From: Bradyrhizobium symbiodeficiens
GTDB lineage: Bacteria > Pseudomonadota > Alphaproteobacteria > Rhizobiales > Xanthobacteraceae
DNA: 64,000 nt
Direction: 5' to 3'
NCBI RefSeq assembly: GCF_002266465.3
Contig: NZ_CP029427.2
Location: forward strand, 1,614,501 to 1,678,500
How positions within the stretch are numbered: the first letter of the stretch is position 1; each line of letters opens with the position of its first letter. The translations under genes and the position numbers were made by a program. This document shows, piece after piece, positions 25,448 through 34,128 of the stretch. Under the pieces are notes generated by a model. It did no database searches and was not told the origin of the DNA. It saw nothing but the letters and a program-made list of their open reading frames with translations.

Positions 25448-28400
25448 TCAAACGAAGAGGAAGTTGCCGTGGTCGAGGGTCTGCAGGTTGACGTTTTGCA
25501 GGACGATTGAATCGGTCGCCGAGATCTGAATGACCGTACTGGAGCCACTTTGCGTCATCTGGAGATGGCTGTAGTCCGCGACCAGCGATTTGGAGATTTC
25601 GATCACGTCATGGTTGGCAGCCGTCCCGACGTGAAATCCCGCGATCGTGTCCTTGCCATGGTCGTAGAAAATGGTGGTGGATCCCGGCGAGACCATGAAC
25701 AGATCGTTGTTGGCCGAACCCTGCAGCGTCTGGCCGGCGGTGACGGCCGTCACACTGTGTGTTCCGTCGGCATTCTGCATGTCGATCTTGAGCAGGGTGT
25801 TGCTGGCGTCGCGGCTGTCGTGCTCGATTGCTCCCGGCCTGCCGGCGACGGCCCAGTTGAACAGGTCGGAACTGCCATCAGCATATTTGATGACCTCGGA
25901 CGTCTTCACGCCCGTGCTGTTGTAGACGTCGGTGGTCTTGGTGCCATCGCTGCTCGTGATCTGGGTGTAGTCGAAGGTGCCGTCGGCATGTAGCCTGATG
26001 TCCGAGAGCACCGTTCCGGCCGAGTTTGTGTGCTGGTATTCGGTGACGAAACTCTTGCCGGTGATATTAAAGAACGAATTGTCGTGCGTGCCGTCGGAGT
26101 TGGTGGCGTAGTTCGCGGTCTTGACGCCGGCCGTGTACACTGTCGTCGAGGTCGAACCGTCGGTGTTGTAGACGGTATCGTTGGTGAGCGCGCCACTGGA
26201 ATCGAACAGTTTCGTCTCCTTCCAGCCGTCCACGTGGGTGATGTACATCGACGACGGGTTGCCGCCCGAGTAGTTGGTCGTCGTCGTGTCGCCGTTTGCC
26301 GCCTTGTTGACCTCCTGCGTGAGAGCCCCGGACGTGTTGTAGAGGTCGGTCAAACTCGATCCGTCCGCGTGGGACCGCACTTCGCTCAGCTTGTGGCCGG
26401 TACTGTCGTAAACGTCGGTGACCTTGCTTCCATCGCTGTTGATCACCTGCTTGTAATCCAGCGTGCCATCGGCGTGCATCCGGGTGATCAGCGTGACCGC
26501 GCCGGAAGCGGTGCTGTGTTGTGCTTCGGTGATGTAGGATTTTCCGGCGATGCTATAGAACGTGTTGTCGTGGCTGCCGTCGGCATTGGTGACGTAGAGG
26601 GCCGTCTTGACGCCGGCGGTGTACGACGTGGTCGACAACGAGCCGTCGGTGTTGACCAGGGCGTCGGTCGCGAGCTTGCCGCCGCTGTCGTAAAGCTTGG
26701 TCTCTTTCGAACCGTTAGCATTGACGATGTAGACGGACGCAAGCAGTAATCCGTTGTAGCTGGTGGTCGTCATCGACCCATCGGTTTTCTGTACGACGTC
26801 CTTCACGAGGTTGCCGGAGGTGTCGAATGTGTCGACCGTCGTGGTCGTCGACGTCGACGCGGTGACGCTGACCTTGCGGCCCGCAGAGTCGTACAGCGTG
26901 GTGACCTTGCTTCCGTCGCTGTTGACCACCTGGGTATAGTCGAGCGTACCGTCTGCGTGCTTGCGGGTGTCGATCGTCACCTTGCCTGATGCGTCGACAT
27001 GGAGTGTCTCGGTGACGTAGGATTTTCCGGTGATGTTGTAGTAGGTGTTGTCGCGGGTGCCGTCGATGTTGTTGACATAGAGGACGGTCTTCACGCTGGC
27101 AGAATACAAGGTCGTCGAGGTCGATCCGTCGGTGTTATAGACGGTATCGTTGGCAAGCTTGCCGGCGGCGTCGTAGAGCTTGGTCTCTTTCGATCCGTTG
27201 GCGTTGATGATGTACGCCGCTGTCATGAGCGAGCCGTTGTAATTCGTCGTCGTCGCGGAGCCGTCGGGCTTTTGGACGATCTCTTTCACCAGCTTGCCCG
27301 CAGTGTCGAATGTGTCGGTCGTCGTGGCCGTCGAGGTAACGGTGATCAGATTGGTCTTGCGGCCGACGGAATCGTAGAAGGTCGTGAGCTTGCTTCCGTC
27401 GCTGTTGATCACCTGGCTGTAGTCGAGCGTGCCGTCGGCGTGCTTGCGGACATCGGACGAGACCTTTCCGGTTGGGTCGACGTGCAGCGTCTGGGTGACG
27501 TAGGTCTTGCCGGTGATGTTGTAGAACGTGTTGTCGTGGCTCCCATCCTTGTTGTTGACGTAGTGCGCCGATTTGACGCCCACGACGTAGGTCGTGGTCG
27601 AGGAGGATCCGTCTTTCGAAACCACGGTGTCGTTGGTCATGCGGCCGCTGGCATCATACAGCCTGGTTTCCTTCGAGCCGTCGGCATTCGCGATATAGAC
27701 CGATGTCGGCACGGCTCCACTATAGTTCGTCGTCGTCACCGTGCCGTCGGCCTTCTGCACGACTTCCTTCACGAGCCTGCCCGACGTGTCGAAACTGTCG
27801 GTCGTGGTGGCTGCCGAGGTGGCGCTGACCAGAGCGGTCTTGCGGCCGACGGAGTCGTAGAAAGTCGTGATCTTGCTGCCGTCGCTGTTGATCACTTGGC
27901 TGTAGTCGAGCGTTCCGTCGGCATGCTTGCGGATGTCGGAAGTCACCTTTCCGGTCGCGTCGACATGCAGCGTCTCGGTGACGTAGGACTTACCCGTGAT
28001 TCCGTAGAAGGTGTTGTCGTGGCTTCCGTCCTTGTTGTTGACGTAGGAAGCGGTCTTTGCTCCAGCTGTGTACAGTGTGGTCGACGAGGAACCGTCCTTG
28101 TGCTGGATTGTGTCGTTCGTCACCCCGCCGGTGCCGAATGTCTTCGTCTCCTTGGAGCCGTCGGCCTTGACGATGACCTCCTGCGTGACGACGCCAGCCT
28201 TGTAGTTGAAGCTGTCGGTCGAACCGTCCGCATTGACCGTGACTTTGCTGGTGGCGACGCCGTTGCTGAAATTGGTCGTCGTGGCCGAGGTCAGGGTGCC
28301 GGAAGAATTGAAGACCTTGGTGAGGGTCCAGGTGCTGCTCGACGTCGTGACGGAGAACGAATAACCGCCCTGGATTGCCGCGAGGGCCTTCCCGTAGTGA

Positions 28401-29803
28401 GAGATGATATAGCTCATCGTCGCTTCGGACGCGACGGGAAGGACATGCGTGTCCGTCAGCGTGATCATCTGCAGCGTCGTCGAGGCGTTCAGGTCCGACA
28501 ACTCCGCGACGACGTCGGCCGCCGTATTGGAGACATTGACCAGAGCTTCGGGAGTCGATCCCGACCGGGCCGGAGCATCGATCTCGATGATCAGCGGGTG
28601 ATCGCTGAGCGGGAGCACGATCTGGCTGACGTCGGTGTAAGTCGCGATCGGCGAGGTGCCGCTCATCGGGTCGTAGACGACGACCGAATGATGAATGCCG
28701 CCGAGATTCACGGTGACCGGCTGGGTGGAGACTGAAATCTCGCTGTCCGTCGCGTCGTCCCAGATCTTCGGCTCGGCCCAGACCACGAGATCATAGGCGC
28801 CATTACTCTTGGTCAGCACCAAGCTGTTGCCGGAGGCAGGCAGTCCCGACAGCGAGTAGCCGAGCTGAGCGGTCGGCGTATGACCGCCGGTGCCGTCGTC
28901 GGCGAGGATGGAGGTCAGGTTGTGGATCGCGGTTGCAGCCAGTTTTGGTGTGCCGTCGGCATTGAACAGCCCCATGTTCTGACCGGGATCGTTCTTGGCA
29001 GCGCTCGTGTCGTGATCGAGCAGCTCATAAATATAAGTGGTGCTGACGCCGTCTTTGAAGGCATCGACCAGAGTGTTGAGGATCGACTTGGCCTGAACCG
29101 TCTGGTCGACGCCGAGGTAGGGGGCGCTCTTTATCGTGCTGTAGCCGGTCTCCGTGATGACGATCGGCTTTCCCGAGGCGACCGAGCCGGCTTCGCTGAG
29201 ATAGGTCGCGAGGGCGGCGGCCGCGGTGGTGTAGGTTCCAGCATAGGCGTGCGAGTTCGCGTAGTCGGTGTAGGAGTTCAGGTTGCCGAGCTTGGCGTAG
29301 TCATTAGTATCGGTATAGCCGAGCGAGAGATTGTAGACCGACACGCCCGACAGCGTTGCGTCGCCCTTGATCGCCGTGTAGAGCGCCATCTGAAACTTCG
29401 CCGCCGCCGAGACGTCGGTGCTTCCGTTGTACGAGAACGCCTGCGTGTTGGCCTCGTTCAGGCCTTCGACCGCGATCAGGCTTCCAGGATGAGCTTTCAC
29501 GAAGCTGTCGAGTTGGGCGAGATACTGGGCGAGGCCGGCGGAGCCCGCCGCCGGCAAATTCGAGGACACGATAAAATCGAACTTGTAGCCGTCAGCCGCG
29601 AGGCCCTGCATAACGGGTTGGCTTTGGGGCGATGTCGCGAGCCCGTCGCGCAACTTGGTGACGCCGAGATATTTGAGATCGTCCTCGACGAGCGCGAGGT
29701 TGTTGTAACCTCCCCATGAATACGCCACGTGTGTGTTGACGCCGATGGATCCAGTGAAGGAACTCGCTGAATGAAGGGTCTGATCGACAGAAGACGTGGT
29801 CAT
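25448..29803 (-). CDS. giant glycosidase-repeat protein with RTX-like C-terminus
   Basis: A 1451-residue protein in three parts. Residues 1-310 form a TIM-barrel glycosidase-like domain of the clan GH-A type: the acid/base pattern is GLNEANT (Glu near 116) and the nucleophile pattern is VITETGYS (Glu near 217). A linker domain (about 320-500) follows. About five 161-residue repeats built of DGS-x-TTxY units then run to about residue 1330. The C-terminus (LQGSANNDLFMV, then DTIAGFHVGTAANHDVIEIS) resembles the end of RTX proteins exported by type I secretion. There is no signal peptide, which agrees with that route. ATG at 29803 chosen over TTG at 29827. Likely an extracellular enzyme acting on the EPS; no transporter gene is visible in the window. 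Confidence 0.75.
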   Translation of the reverse strand: MTTSSVDQTLHSASSFTGSIGVNTHVAYSWGGYNNLALVEDDLKYLGVTKLRDGLATSPQSQPVMQGLAADGYKFDFIVSSNLPAAGSAGLAQYLAQLDSFVKAHPGSLIAVEGLNEANTQAFSYNGSTDVSAAAKFQMALYTAIKGDATLSGVSVYNLSLGYTDTNDYAKLGNLNSYTDYANSHAYAGTYTTAAAALATYLSEAGSVASGKPIVITETGYSTIKSAPYLGVDQTVQAKSILNTLVDAFKDGVSTTYIYELLDHDTSAAKNDPGQNMGLFNADGTPKLAATAIHNLTSILADDGTGGHTPTAQLGYSLSGLPASGNSLVLTKSNGAYDLVVWAEPKIWDDATDSEISVSTQPVTVNLGGIHHSVVVYDPMSGTSPIATYTDVSQIVLPLSDHPLIIEIDAPARSGSTPEALVNVSNTAADVVAELSDLNASTTLQMITLTDTHVLPVASEATMSYIISHYGKALAAIQGGYSFSVTTSSSTWTLTKVFNSSGTLTSATTTNFSNGVATSKVTVNADGSTDSFNYKAGVVTQEVIVKADGSKETKTFGTGGVTNDTIQHKDGSSSTTLYTAGAKTASYVNNKDGSHDNTFYGITGKSYVTETLHVDATGKVTSDIRKHADGTLDYSQVINSDGSKITTFYDSVGRKTALVSATSAATTTDSFDTSGRLVKEVVQKADGTVTTTNYSGAVPTSVYIANADGSKETRLYDASGRMTNDTVVSKDGSSSTTTYVVGVKSAHYVNNKDGSHDNTFYNITGKTYVTQTLHVDPTGKVSSDVRKHADGTLDYSQVINSDGSKLTTFYDSVGRKTNLITVTSTATTTDTFDTAGKLVKEIVQKPDGSATTTNYNGSLMTAAYIINANGSKETKLYDAAGKLANDTVYNTDGSTSTTLYSASVKTVLYVNNIDGTRDNTYYNITGKSYVTETLHVDASGKVTIDTRKHADGTLDYTQVVNSDGSKVTTLYDSAGRKVSVTASTSTTTTVDTFDTSGNLVKDVVQKTDGSMTTTSYNGLLLASVYIVNANGSKETKLYDSGGKLATDALVNTDGSLSTTSYTAGVKTALYVTNADGSHDNTFYSIAGKSYITEAQHSTASGAVTLITRMHADGTLDYKQVINSDGSKVTDVYDSTGHKLSEVRSHADGSSLTDLYNTSGALTQEVNKAANGDTTTTNYSGGNPSSMYITHVDGWKETKLFDSSGALTNDTVYNTDGSTSTTVYTAGVKTANYATNSDGTHDNSFFNITGKSFVTEYQHTNSAGTVLSDIRLHADGTFDYTQITSSDGTKTTDVYNSTGVKTSEVIKYADGSSDLFNWAVAGRPGAIEHDSRDASNTLLKIDMQNADGTHSVTAVTAGQTLQGSANNDLFMVSPGSTTIFYDHGKDTIAGFHVGTAANHDVIEISKSLVADYSHLQMTQSGSSTVIQISATDSIVLQNVNLQTLDHGNFLFV
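25850..28260 (-). repeat. 483-bp tandem coding repeats
   Basis: Inside the 25448 gene, near-identical anchor blocks (encoding DGTLDY plus surrounding residues) recur at about 25970, 26453, 26936, 27419 and 27902, a spacing of 483 bases or 161 codons. Each unit contains about seven shorter DGS-x-TT-x-Y units of 21-25 residues. The copies differ at many third positions, so the expansion is not very recent. Confidence 0.8.
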
Positions 29804-30176
29804 GTGATGCTCTGCATGTGAGTTCAATTGCCGTCGAGCAGTAGCCCCGACGTTTGTGTTTCAGGTGTTTTATTCAGATAAAAGTCGACACATCGCGGAG
29901 TCAGTGCGCGATGCATTTCGTCGACTCGTTTGAGAGAGTGATTAACCGCTATCGATGTCAGCCGTGTGCGTGAACGATGTCACCACGGAGGCGCGGTGCT
30001 GTTCCCTGTAACGTTTGTTGTGCAGGCTGCATGCGGCGTAGGCAAACTACGCGATGCACCCGGGAAAACTACGGGACGTTCCGAACGTTTTGCATGAAAA
30101 AATTAGCGGGTTGCAAACCAGCGTCACGCACTTCGCGAACCCGATCGACGATCGACAAGCGATCGTCAATCGCCTG
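29804..30176. promoter_or_regulatory. upstream region of the 25448 gene
   Basis: A 373-base gap between two minus-strand genes with no supported coding sequence. It holds ACGTT-CCG-AACGT near 30077 (five-base arms) and two GAAAACTACG/CAAACTACG-like direct repeats just before it, which could be regulator sites. No promoter boxes are convincing. Confidence 0.3.
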
Positions 30177-31379
30177 TCATGTCGATGGGCGGCTGCCGAC
30201 GACGTTTTCGAACAGGGTGCGGTACTCTTCGACGACACTCGCGAAGGTATATTGATTTGTTTGTAGCGACAGTTGCTTAACCATCGCTGCGATTTCGTCC
30301 GGCTTCGACAGGAGTTGCCGGATGCTGGCGGCAAGGGACTCCGGATCCGGTTCCGTGAGCCAACCCTTCGCGCCGCGTGCGACGGCTTCGGGAATGCCGC
30401 CAAACCTCGTCCCAAGGAACGGCTTGCCGGCGGCTCGCGCGTCGGCAACCACGATCGGGCCCGGCTCCTCCCAGATTGGCGGAATGACGACGACGTCGAT
30501 CTGCCCGTAGAATTTCTCCGGTGCAATGAAGCCGAGGAATTCGAGCGTTACGCGCGGCGCCAGATTTTGAAGCTCCTGCTTCAATTCGTCGCTGGCATGT
30601 CCGGCGATGACGAGCCGGACTGAGCTGGGCGGCAGCAGGCCTACGGCCTTGACCAGATTGTAGATACCTTTTTCCTCGGTCAACCTGCCGATGAATCCCA
30701 ACCGCAAAGTATTCGAGGGGGGAGTGGCGGACGGGACAATCGGCTGGAGTGACGATGCATGCCGAATGACCTTCCGCGTCGTGTTCGAGAACAGCCCGAG
30801 CTCGGTGTGGATGTCGAGGATCCGCTGGCTCACGCCGATGACGGCGCTCAATTGGCCGGTCGCGCTGCGGCGGCTGATCGTTAACAATTTGCAGCTGAAG
30901 CATGTGTGATTGCATGCCCGGCCATTGGAGAAGCGCGAGCACCTCGGGCAGGTCAGATAATAGTCGTGCAGGGTGTGGACGATCGGAATGCGCCGGTCGT
31001 GCGCCGCCTTCCAGACTGCCGTCGTCAGGCCCGACAGGTTGTTGGAATGCAGCAAGTCCGGCTTGAAGGCATCGATGCGCGCGCCGACGACATCAGCCGT
31101 TCGCTGCCAGTCTTCGATGGCGTGCCAGATGCCGCGTGCAGGGGCGCTGCGCTGTTCGGTAAATGGCAGATAAATATTCCTGCTTTGCGCAGAGTAGACT
31201 TCGACGTCGTTGTATCGCTCGGCCTTCTGGTCCGGCACGGAGGCGGCGCGAACCACCTGGATCGTGTCACCACGCGCGACGAGACTCTCGACCAATCGCC
31301 GGACGAATATTTCGGCGCCGCCGACGACTTTCGGCGCCCCCGGCGTCGGATACAGCGATGAGGTGACGAGGACCTTCAT
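30177..31379 (-). CDS. GT4-family glycosyltransferase with cysteine cluster (copy A)
   Basis: A 400-residue GT-B glycosyltransferase. It begins MKVLVTSSLYPTPGAPKVVGGAE and carries LGFIGRLTEEKGIYNLVKAV in the C-terminal half. The usual E-x7-E motif reads EEPGPIVVAD, with Asp in place of the second Glu. An unusual insertion after HTLHDYYLTCP holds six cysteines (CPRC, ACNHTCFSC), shared with the adjacent 31433 product. The pair looks like a tandem duplication. Presumably adds one sugar to the repeat unit; the cysteines may bind a metal. Confidence 0.87.
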   Translation of the reverse strand: MKVLVTSSLYPTPGAPKVVGGAEIFVRRLVESLVARGDTIQVVRAASVPDQKAERYNDVEVYSAQSRNIYLPFTEQRSAPARGIWHAIEDWQRTADVVGARIDAFKPDLLHSNNLSGLTTAVWKAAHDRRIPIVHTLHDYYLTCPRCSRFSNGRACNHTCFSCKLLTISRRSATGQLSAVIGVSQRILDIHTELGLFSNTTRKVIRHASSLQPIVPSATPPSNTLRLGFIGRLTEEKGIYNLVKAVGLLPPSSVRLVIAGHASDELKQELQNLAPRVTLEFLGFIAPEKFYGQIDVVVIPPIWEEPGPIVVADARAAGKPFLGTRFGGIPEAVARGAKGWLTEPDPESLAASIRQLLSKPDEIAAMVKQLSLQTNQYTFASVVEEYRTLFENVVGSRPST

Positions 31380-31432
31380 TAAGAATGTGTCTCAATATCC
31401 ATTGTGGCATCGGCGCTGCAGCTTTTCGCCCG

Positions 31433-32635
31433 CTATTGTTGTGAAGAGGTCCCGGACTTGCCGGTGTATATCTCCAGGTATTGCCGCGTAATCGTCTCGG
31501 GGGTGAATTTCTCCGCAAAATCCGTTCGGGCCGGTGAACTCTTTTTCCATCGATCTGCCTGGCGAATTGCCTCCTGCATCAGTTCGGCGAGCCGCCGATG
31601 GTCGTGTGGCTCATATTTCCCTACTAGATTAGAAAAGTCCGATATCTCCGGTATTCCACCCGCTGTGGAACAAATTGTGGCCTTGCCGGCCCCGATCGCC
31701 TCGATGAGCGTCCGCGGCAGCGGCTCCGGCCAGACGGAGCTGATAAGGCAGACGTCGACGCCGGCGTAGAAGTCAGCAGATTTGGTGAAGCCGAGCCATT
31801 GCACGCGATCATTTCGCGAAGCTGCCTTAATATCTCGCACGTAGGCTTCAAGGCCCCTTCCGGCAATCTTGAGTTGCCAGCCGGTATCGGGAAGCAGCTC
31901 CGCAGCCCTGAGCACGACGTCGATGCCCTTCTCAGGCTCCAGGCGTCCGATGAAACCGAAGGTCAGGTCGTCGCCAGCAGGCCCCGGTGTCTCTGCGAGA
32001 TTAGTTGTGTCGGCGATATTGAAGATGACGCGGCGGGGAATGTCCGTGAAGTAGCCGGGTGCGAGATGGCGCTCCAACACGAACTGGCTGTTGGACGTCA
32101 CCGCGTCGACCAGGCGCGAAGCGCGGCGATACGGCGCGGTCATCGTCGCGCAGGCCGCGCAGCGCTGCATGCATGTCGCGCCCGCCCGAAAGAGCGTCGA
32201 CCGTTTGCAGATCAGCGAATAGTCACGCAAGGTGTGCACGATTCTGATGTTGCGACGTTTGGCTTCTGACCACAGCGAGACGGAAAATCCCGTGAGGTTA
32301 TTAGTGTGGACGACATCGGGCTTTTCGATGTCGAGAATCTCGGCGAAGCGGGCTGCGGCCTTGCGATTCCAGGTGTCCCGCAGATGCCATTTCAGGCGCT
32401 GGATCGATGAAGGCTTTGCGTCGCGGCCAAACGGCCAATAGTCGTTATCCATCGGTACGCGGTAGACGCGCACGCCATTGAGGTCTGTGACCGATCGCGC
32501 CTGCTCGTTCTGGAGGCAGACGACCGAGACCTGTCGGCCGCGCTGGGCCAGCGCCTCCGCGAGCAGCGAGACCGATACTTCAGCGCCGCCGATGATTTCC
32601 GGCGGATAGAGCGTGTTGACGATGAGAATTCTCAA
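31433..32635 (-). CDS. GT4-family glycosyltransferase with cysteine cluster (copy B)
   Basis: A 400-residue paralogue of the 30177 product, 53 bases upstream of it on the same strand. It starts MRILIVNTLYPPEIIGGAEVS, carries HTLRDYSLICKRS and a cysteine group (CKRS, TCMQRCAAC), then FGFIGRLEPEKGIDVVLRAAELL and the nucleotide-binding EPLPRTLIEA (E-x7-E intact). Cytoplasmic. Probably transcribed with its paralogue; the two may add successive sugars. Donors unknown. Confidence 0.87.
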   Translation of the reverse strand: MRILIVNTLYPPEIIGGAEVSVSLLAEALAQRGRQVSVVCLQNEQARSVTDLNGVRVYRVPMDNDYWPFGRDAKPSSIQRLKWHLRDTWNRKAAARFAEILDIEKPDVVHTNNLTGFSVSLWSEAKRRNIRIVHTLRDYSLICKRSTLFRAGATCMQRCAACATMTAPYRRASRLVDAVTSNSQFVLERHLAPGYFTDIPRRVIFNIADTTNLAETPGPAGDDLTFGFIGRLEPEKGIDVVLRAAELLPDTGWQLKIAGRGLEAYVRDIKAASRNDRVQWLGFTKSADFYAGVDVCLISSVWPEPLPRTLIEAIGAGKATICSTAGGIPEISDFSNLVGKYEPHDHRRLAELMQEAIRQADRWKKSSPARTDFAEKFTPETITRQYLEIYTGKSGTSSQQ

Positions 32636-32677
32636 GAGGTGCCTCAGATTAGCCGACCGCAGCTGTTATGAGGGGCC

Positions 32678-34033
32678 TCAGTTAGCCGGCCTGATCTCGA
32701 AATCAAAGGCGGTCTGCCCCTTCGAAGTAACGAGGAGCGGCGTGGTCGATAGCTCGGTCCAGGCGCCGGGAGCGGGGCTTGACCCTTGCTGACATACATG
32801 GCTGACCTCGGCATTCGATTCTGCGCCCCTTAATCGCACTTGAAAACGTTTAGTCGGAGTTTCCGACCAAAGCGCCGCCTTCGTTTCCGATCCGCTCTTG
32901 CTGCGGATGAGGACGACGCCCGGAACGGGCTTCGTCCGTTCAGCGGTCTGGCTTGTGCGAATGAATGCCCAGCTTTCGCGAATAGAGCATACAGCGGGCT
33001 TCGGCGAGTTGTCGAAATGATAGATTCCGAAATTGTGTTCGAGTTCGGTCAGCTTGGTGCCGCTATCCTTGAGCTCGTAGATCCAGATTCCCTTCAGCCA
33101 TGGCCCGGCCGTCGATGCCCAGAGGATCATTTGCGCCATGTTATCCGCGGAAAGCTGCTCATTGACGCTGCACTTGGCTTCGCCGGTCGGCCAGCCGGTT
33201 TCAGTCAGGTAGACCGGATAATTAGGATTGCCCGTCGCCTGGGCGACGCGCTTCTGGAACGTCTCGAGGCGTTCCATCGCTTCGGCCGCGATGCGTCCGG
33301 CAGGCGCCGCGCAGTGGTTGTAGATATGGATCGATATGCCGTCAGCGATCTTGAGCAGATCGGTCTTCAGCAGCGCATCCGTCCATTTGAATCCCGGATC
33401 GTCGCCGAGCACGCCGACCACGAAGGGGGCCGAGGGGACCACGCGCTTGACCGCCGGCTGCACCGCTTGGGCGAGCGCAACGTAATTCTCGACGTTGAAG
33501 TCCGGGTTTCTGCGTGCGCCGAGATTATACTCGTTCCACATCTCGAAAATGGGCCGCTGCGGCGCCACCGCTTGCGCAGCTGCCGCGGCGTAGTTGACGA
33601 ACCGCCGCCGGGCTTCGTCAGTCGTCGGCGGATCGGAGTTGGGGACGAGGTGATGGCCGAAGCCGAGGATGAGCACGGGCCTTCCGACGCCGGACTTGAC
33701 CTGGGCCTCGAGGCGGCCGAGCTGCGGGTTGAAGCCGAACGCATGGCCGGGAATCTCGAAATCCGACCAGGGAAAATCGTCACGGAACGAGGTGACCCCA
33801 AGTTCTTTCAGCTGCTTTACGGCGATGGAGGGGACATAGCCGCGCCCGCCTATGGGCCCGCCGAGACCCTGGTGCGTGCCTATTCCCAGCAGAATTCGTT
33901 GGTCCAGGGGCTGCGCATTCTGAGCACTGGCGGGAGACAAGGCTGCGCTGATTGCCGCAACCAGCACGGCAGAGAGCACTCCTAAGCCACGCAGGACAGG
34001 TCTGGTCGGTTCGATCACGCTCGTGCTCCACAT
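32678..34033 (-). CDS. secreted clan GH-A-type glycoside hydrolase
   Basis: A 451-residue protein with an N-terminal signal peptide (LGVLSAVLVAAISAALSPASA). The barrel resembles GH39/GH5-like enzymes: SFRDDFPWSDFE after strand 1, the acid/base pattern IFEMWNEYNLG, and the nucleophile pattern YLTETGWPTGE. A C-terminal segment of about 90 residues is likely a small beta domain. A periplasmic glycosidase is common in EPS clusters, where it trims polymer or clears misplaced chains. The stop is 42 bases before the 31433 gene in operon order. Substrate unknown. ATG at 34033 has GAGGG just upstream. Confidence 0.8.
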   Translation of the reverse strand: MWSTSVIEPTRPVLRGLGVLSAVLVAAISAALSPASAQNAQPLDQRILLGIGTHQGLGGPIGGRGYVPSIAVKQLKELGVTSFRDDFPWSDFEIPGHAFGFNPQLGRLEAQVKSGVGRPVLILGFGHHLVPNSDPPTTDEARRRFVNYAAAAAQAVAPQRPIFEMWNEYNLGARRNPDFNVENYVALAQAVQPAVKRVVPSAPFVVGVLGDDPGFKWTDALLKTDLLKIADGISIHIYNHCAAPAGRIAAEAMERLETFQKRVAQATGNPNYPVYLTETGWPTGEAKCSVNEQLSADNMAQMILWASTAGPWLKGIWIYELKDSGTKLTELEHNFGIYHFDNSPKPAVCSIRESWAFIRTSQTAERTKPVPGVVLIRSKSGSETKAALWSETPTKRFQVRLRGAESNAEVSHVCQQGSSPAPGAWTELSTTPLLVTSKGQTAFDFEIRPAN

Positions 34034-34128
34034 TGGCCCTCAACTGGCCGAACGAACTACCTCCCCCTTGTGGTTCGAATTGGGCGAAGCTGCCGCTCCG
34101 GGTCATGGGCGGCAGCTAACCATGGCGA

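Noticed and set aside
23740..25548. 602-codon minus-strand frame overlapping the second flippase
   Set aside because: Arg/Pro/Ser-rich translation with no hydrophobic segments, while the other frame gives a clear multi-pass transporter.
25850..28260. Possible CRISPR array or Rhs/YD toxin
   Set aside because: The repeats are 483 bases long, coding and in frame, with no short identical repeats and unique spacers. There is no Rhs core motif or variable toxin tip; the C-terminus is RTX-like.
26999..28735. 578-codon plus-strand open frame opposite the repeat protein
   Set aside because: Its repetitive V/D/R/G composition is the antisense of the DGS-TT-Y repeats; no ribosome binding site.
29530..29560. 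PAAG motif in the 25448 product as a LapG-type cleavage site for the 9264 peptidase
   Set aside because: It lies after a predicted barrel strand (FDFIVSSNLPAAG), inside the folded glycosidase domain rather than in an exposed N-terminal retention module; probably chance.
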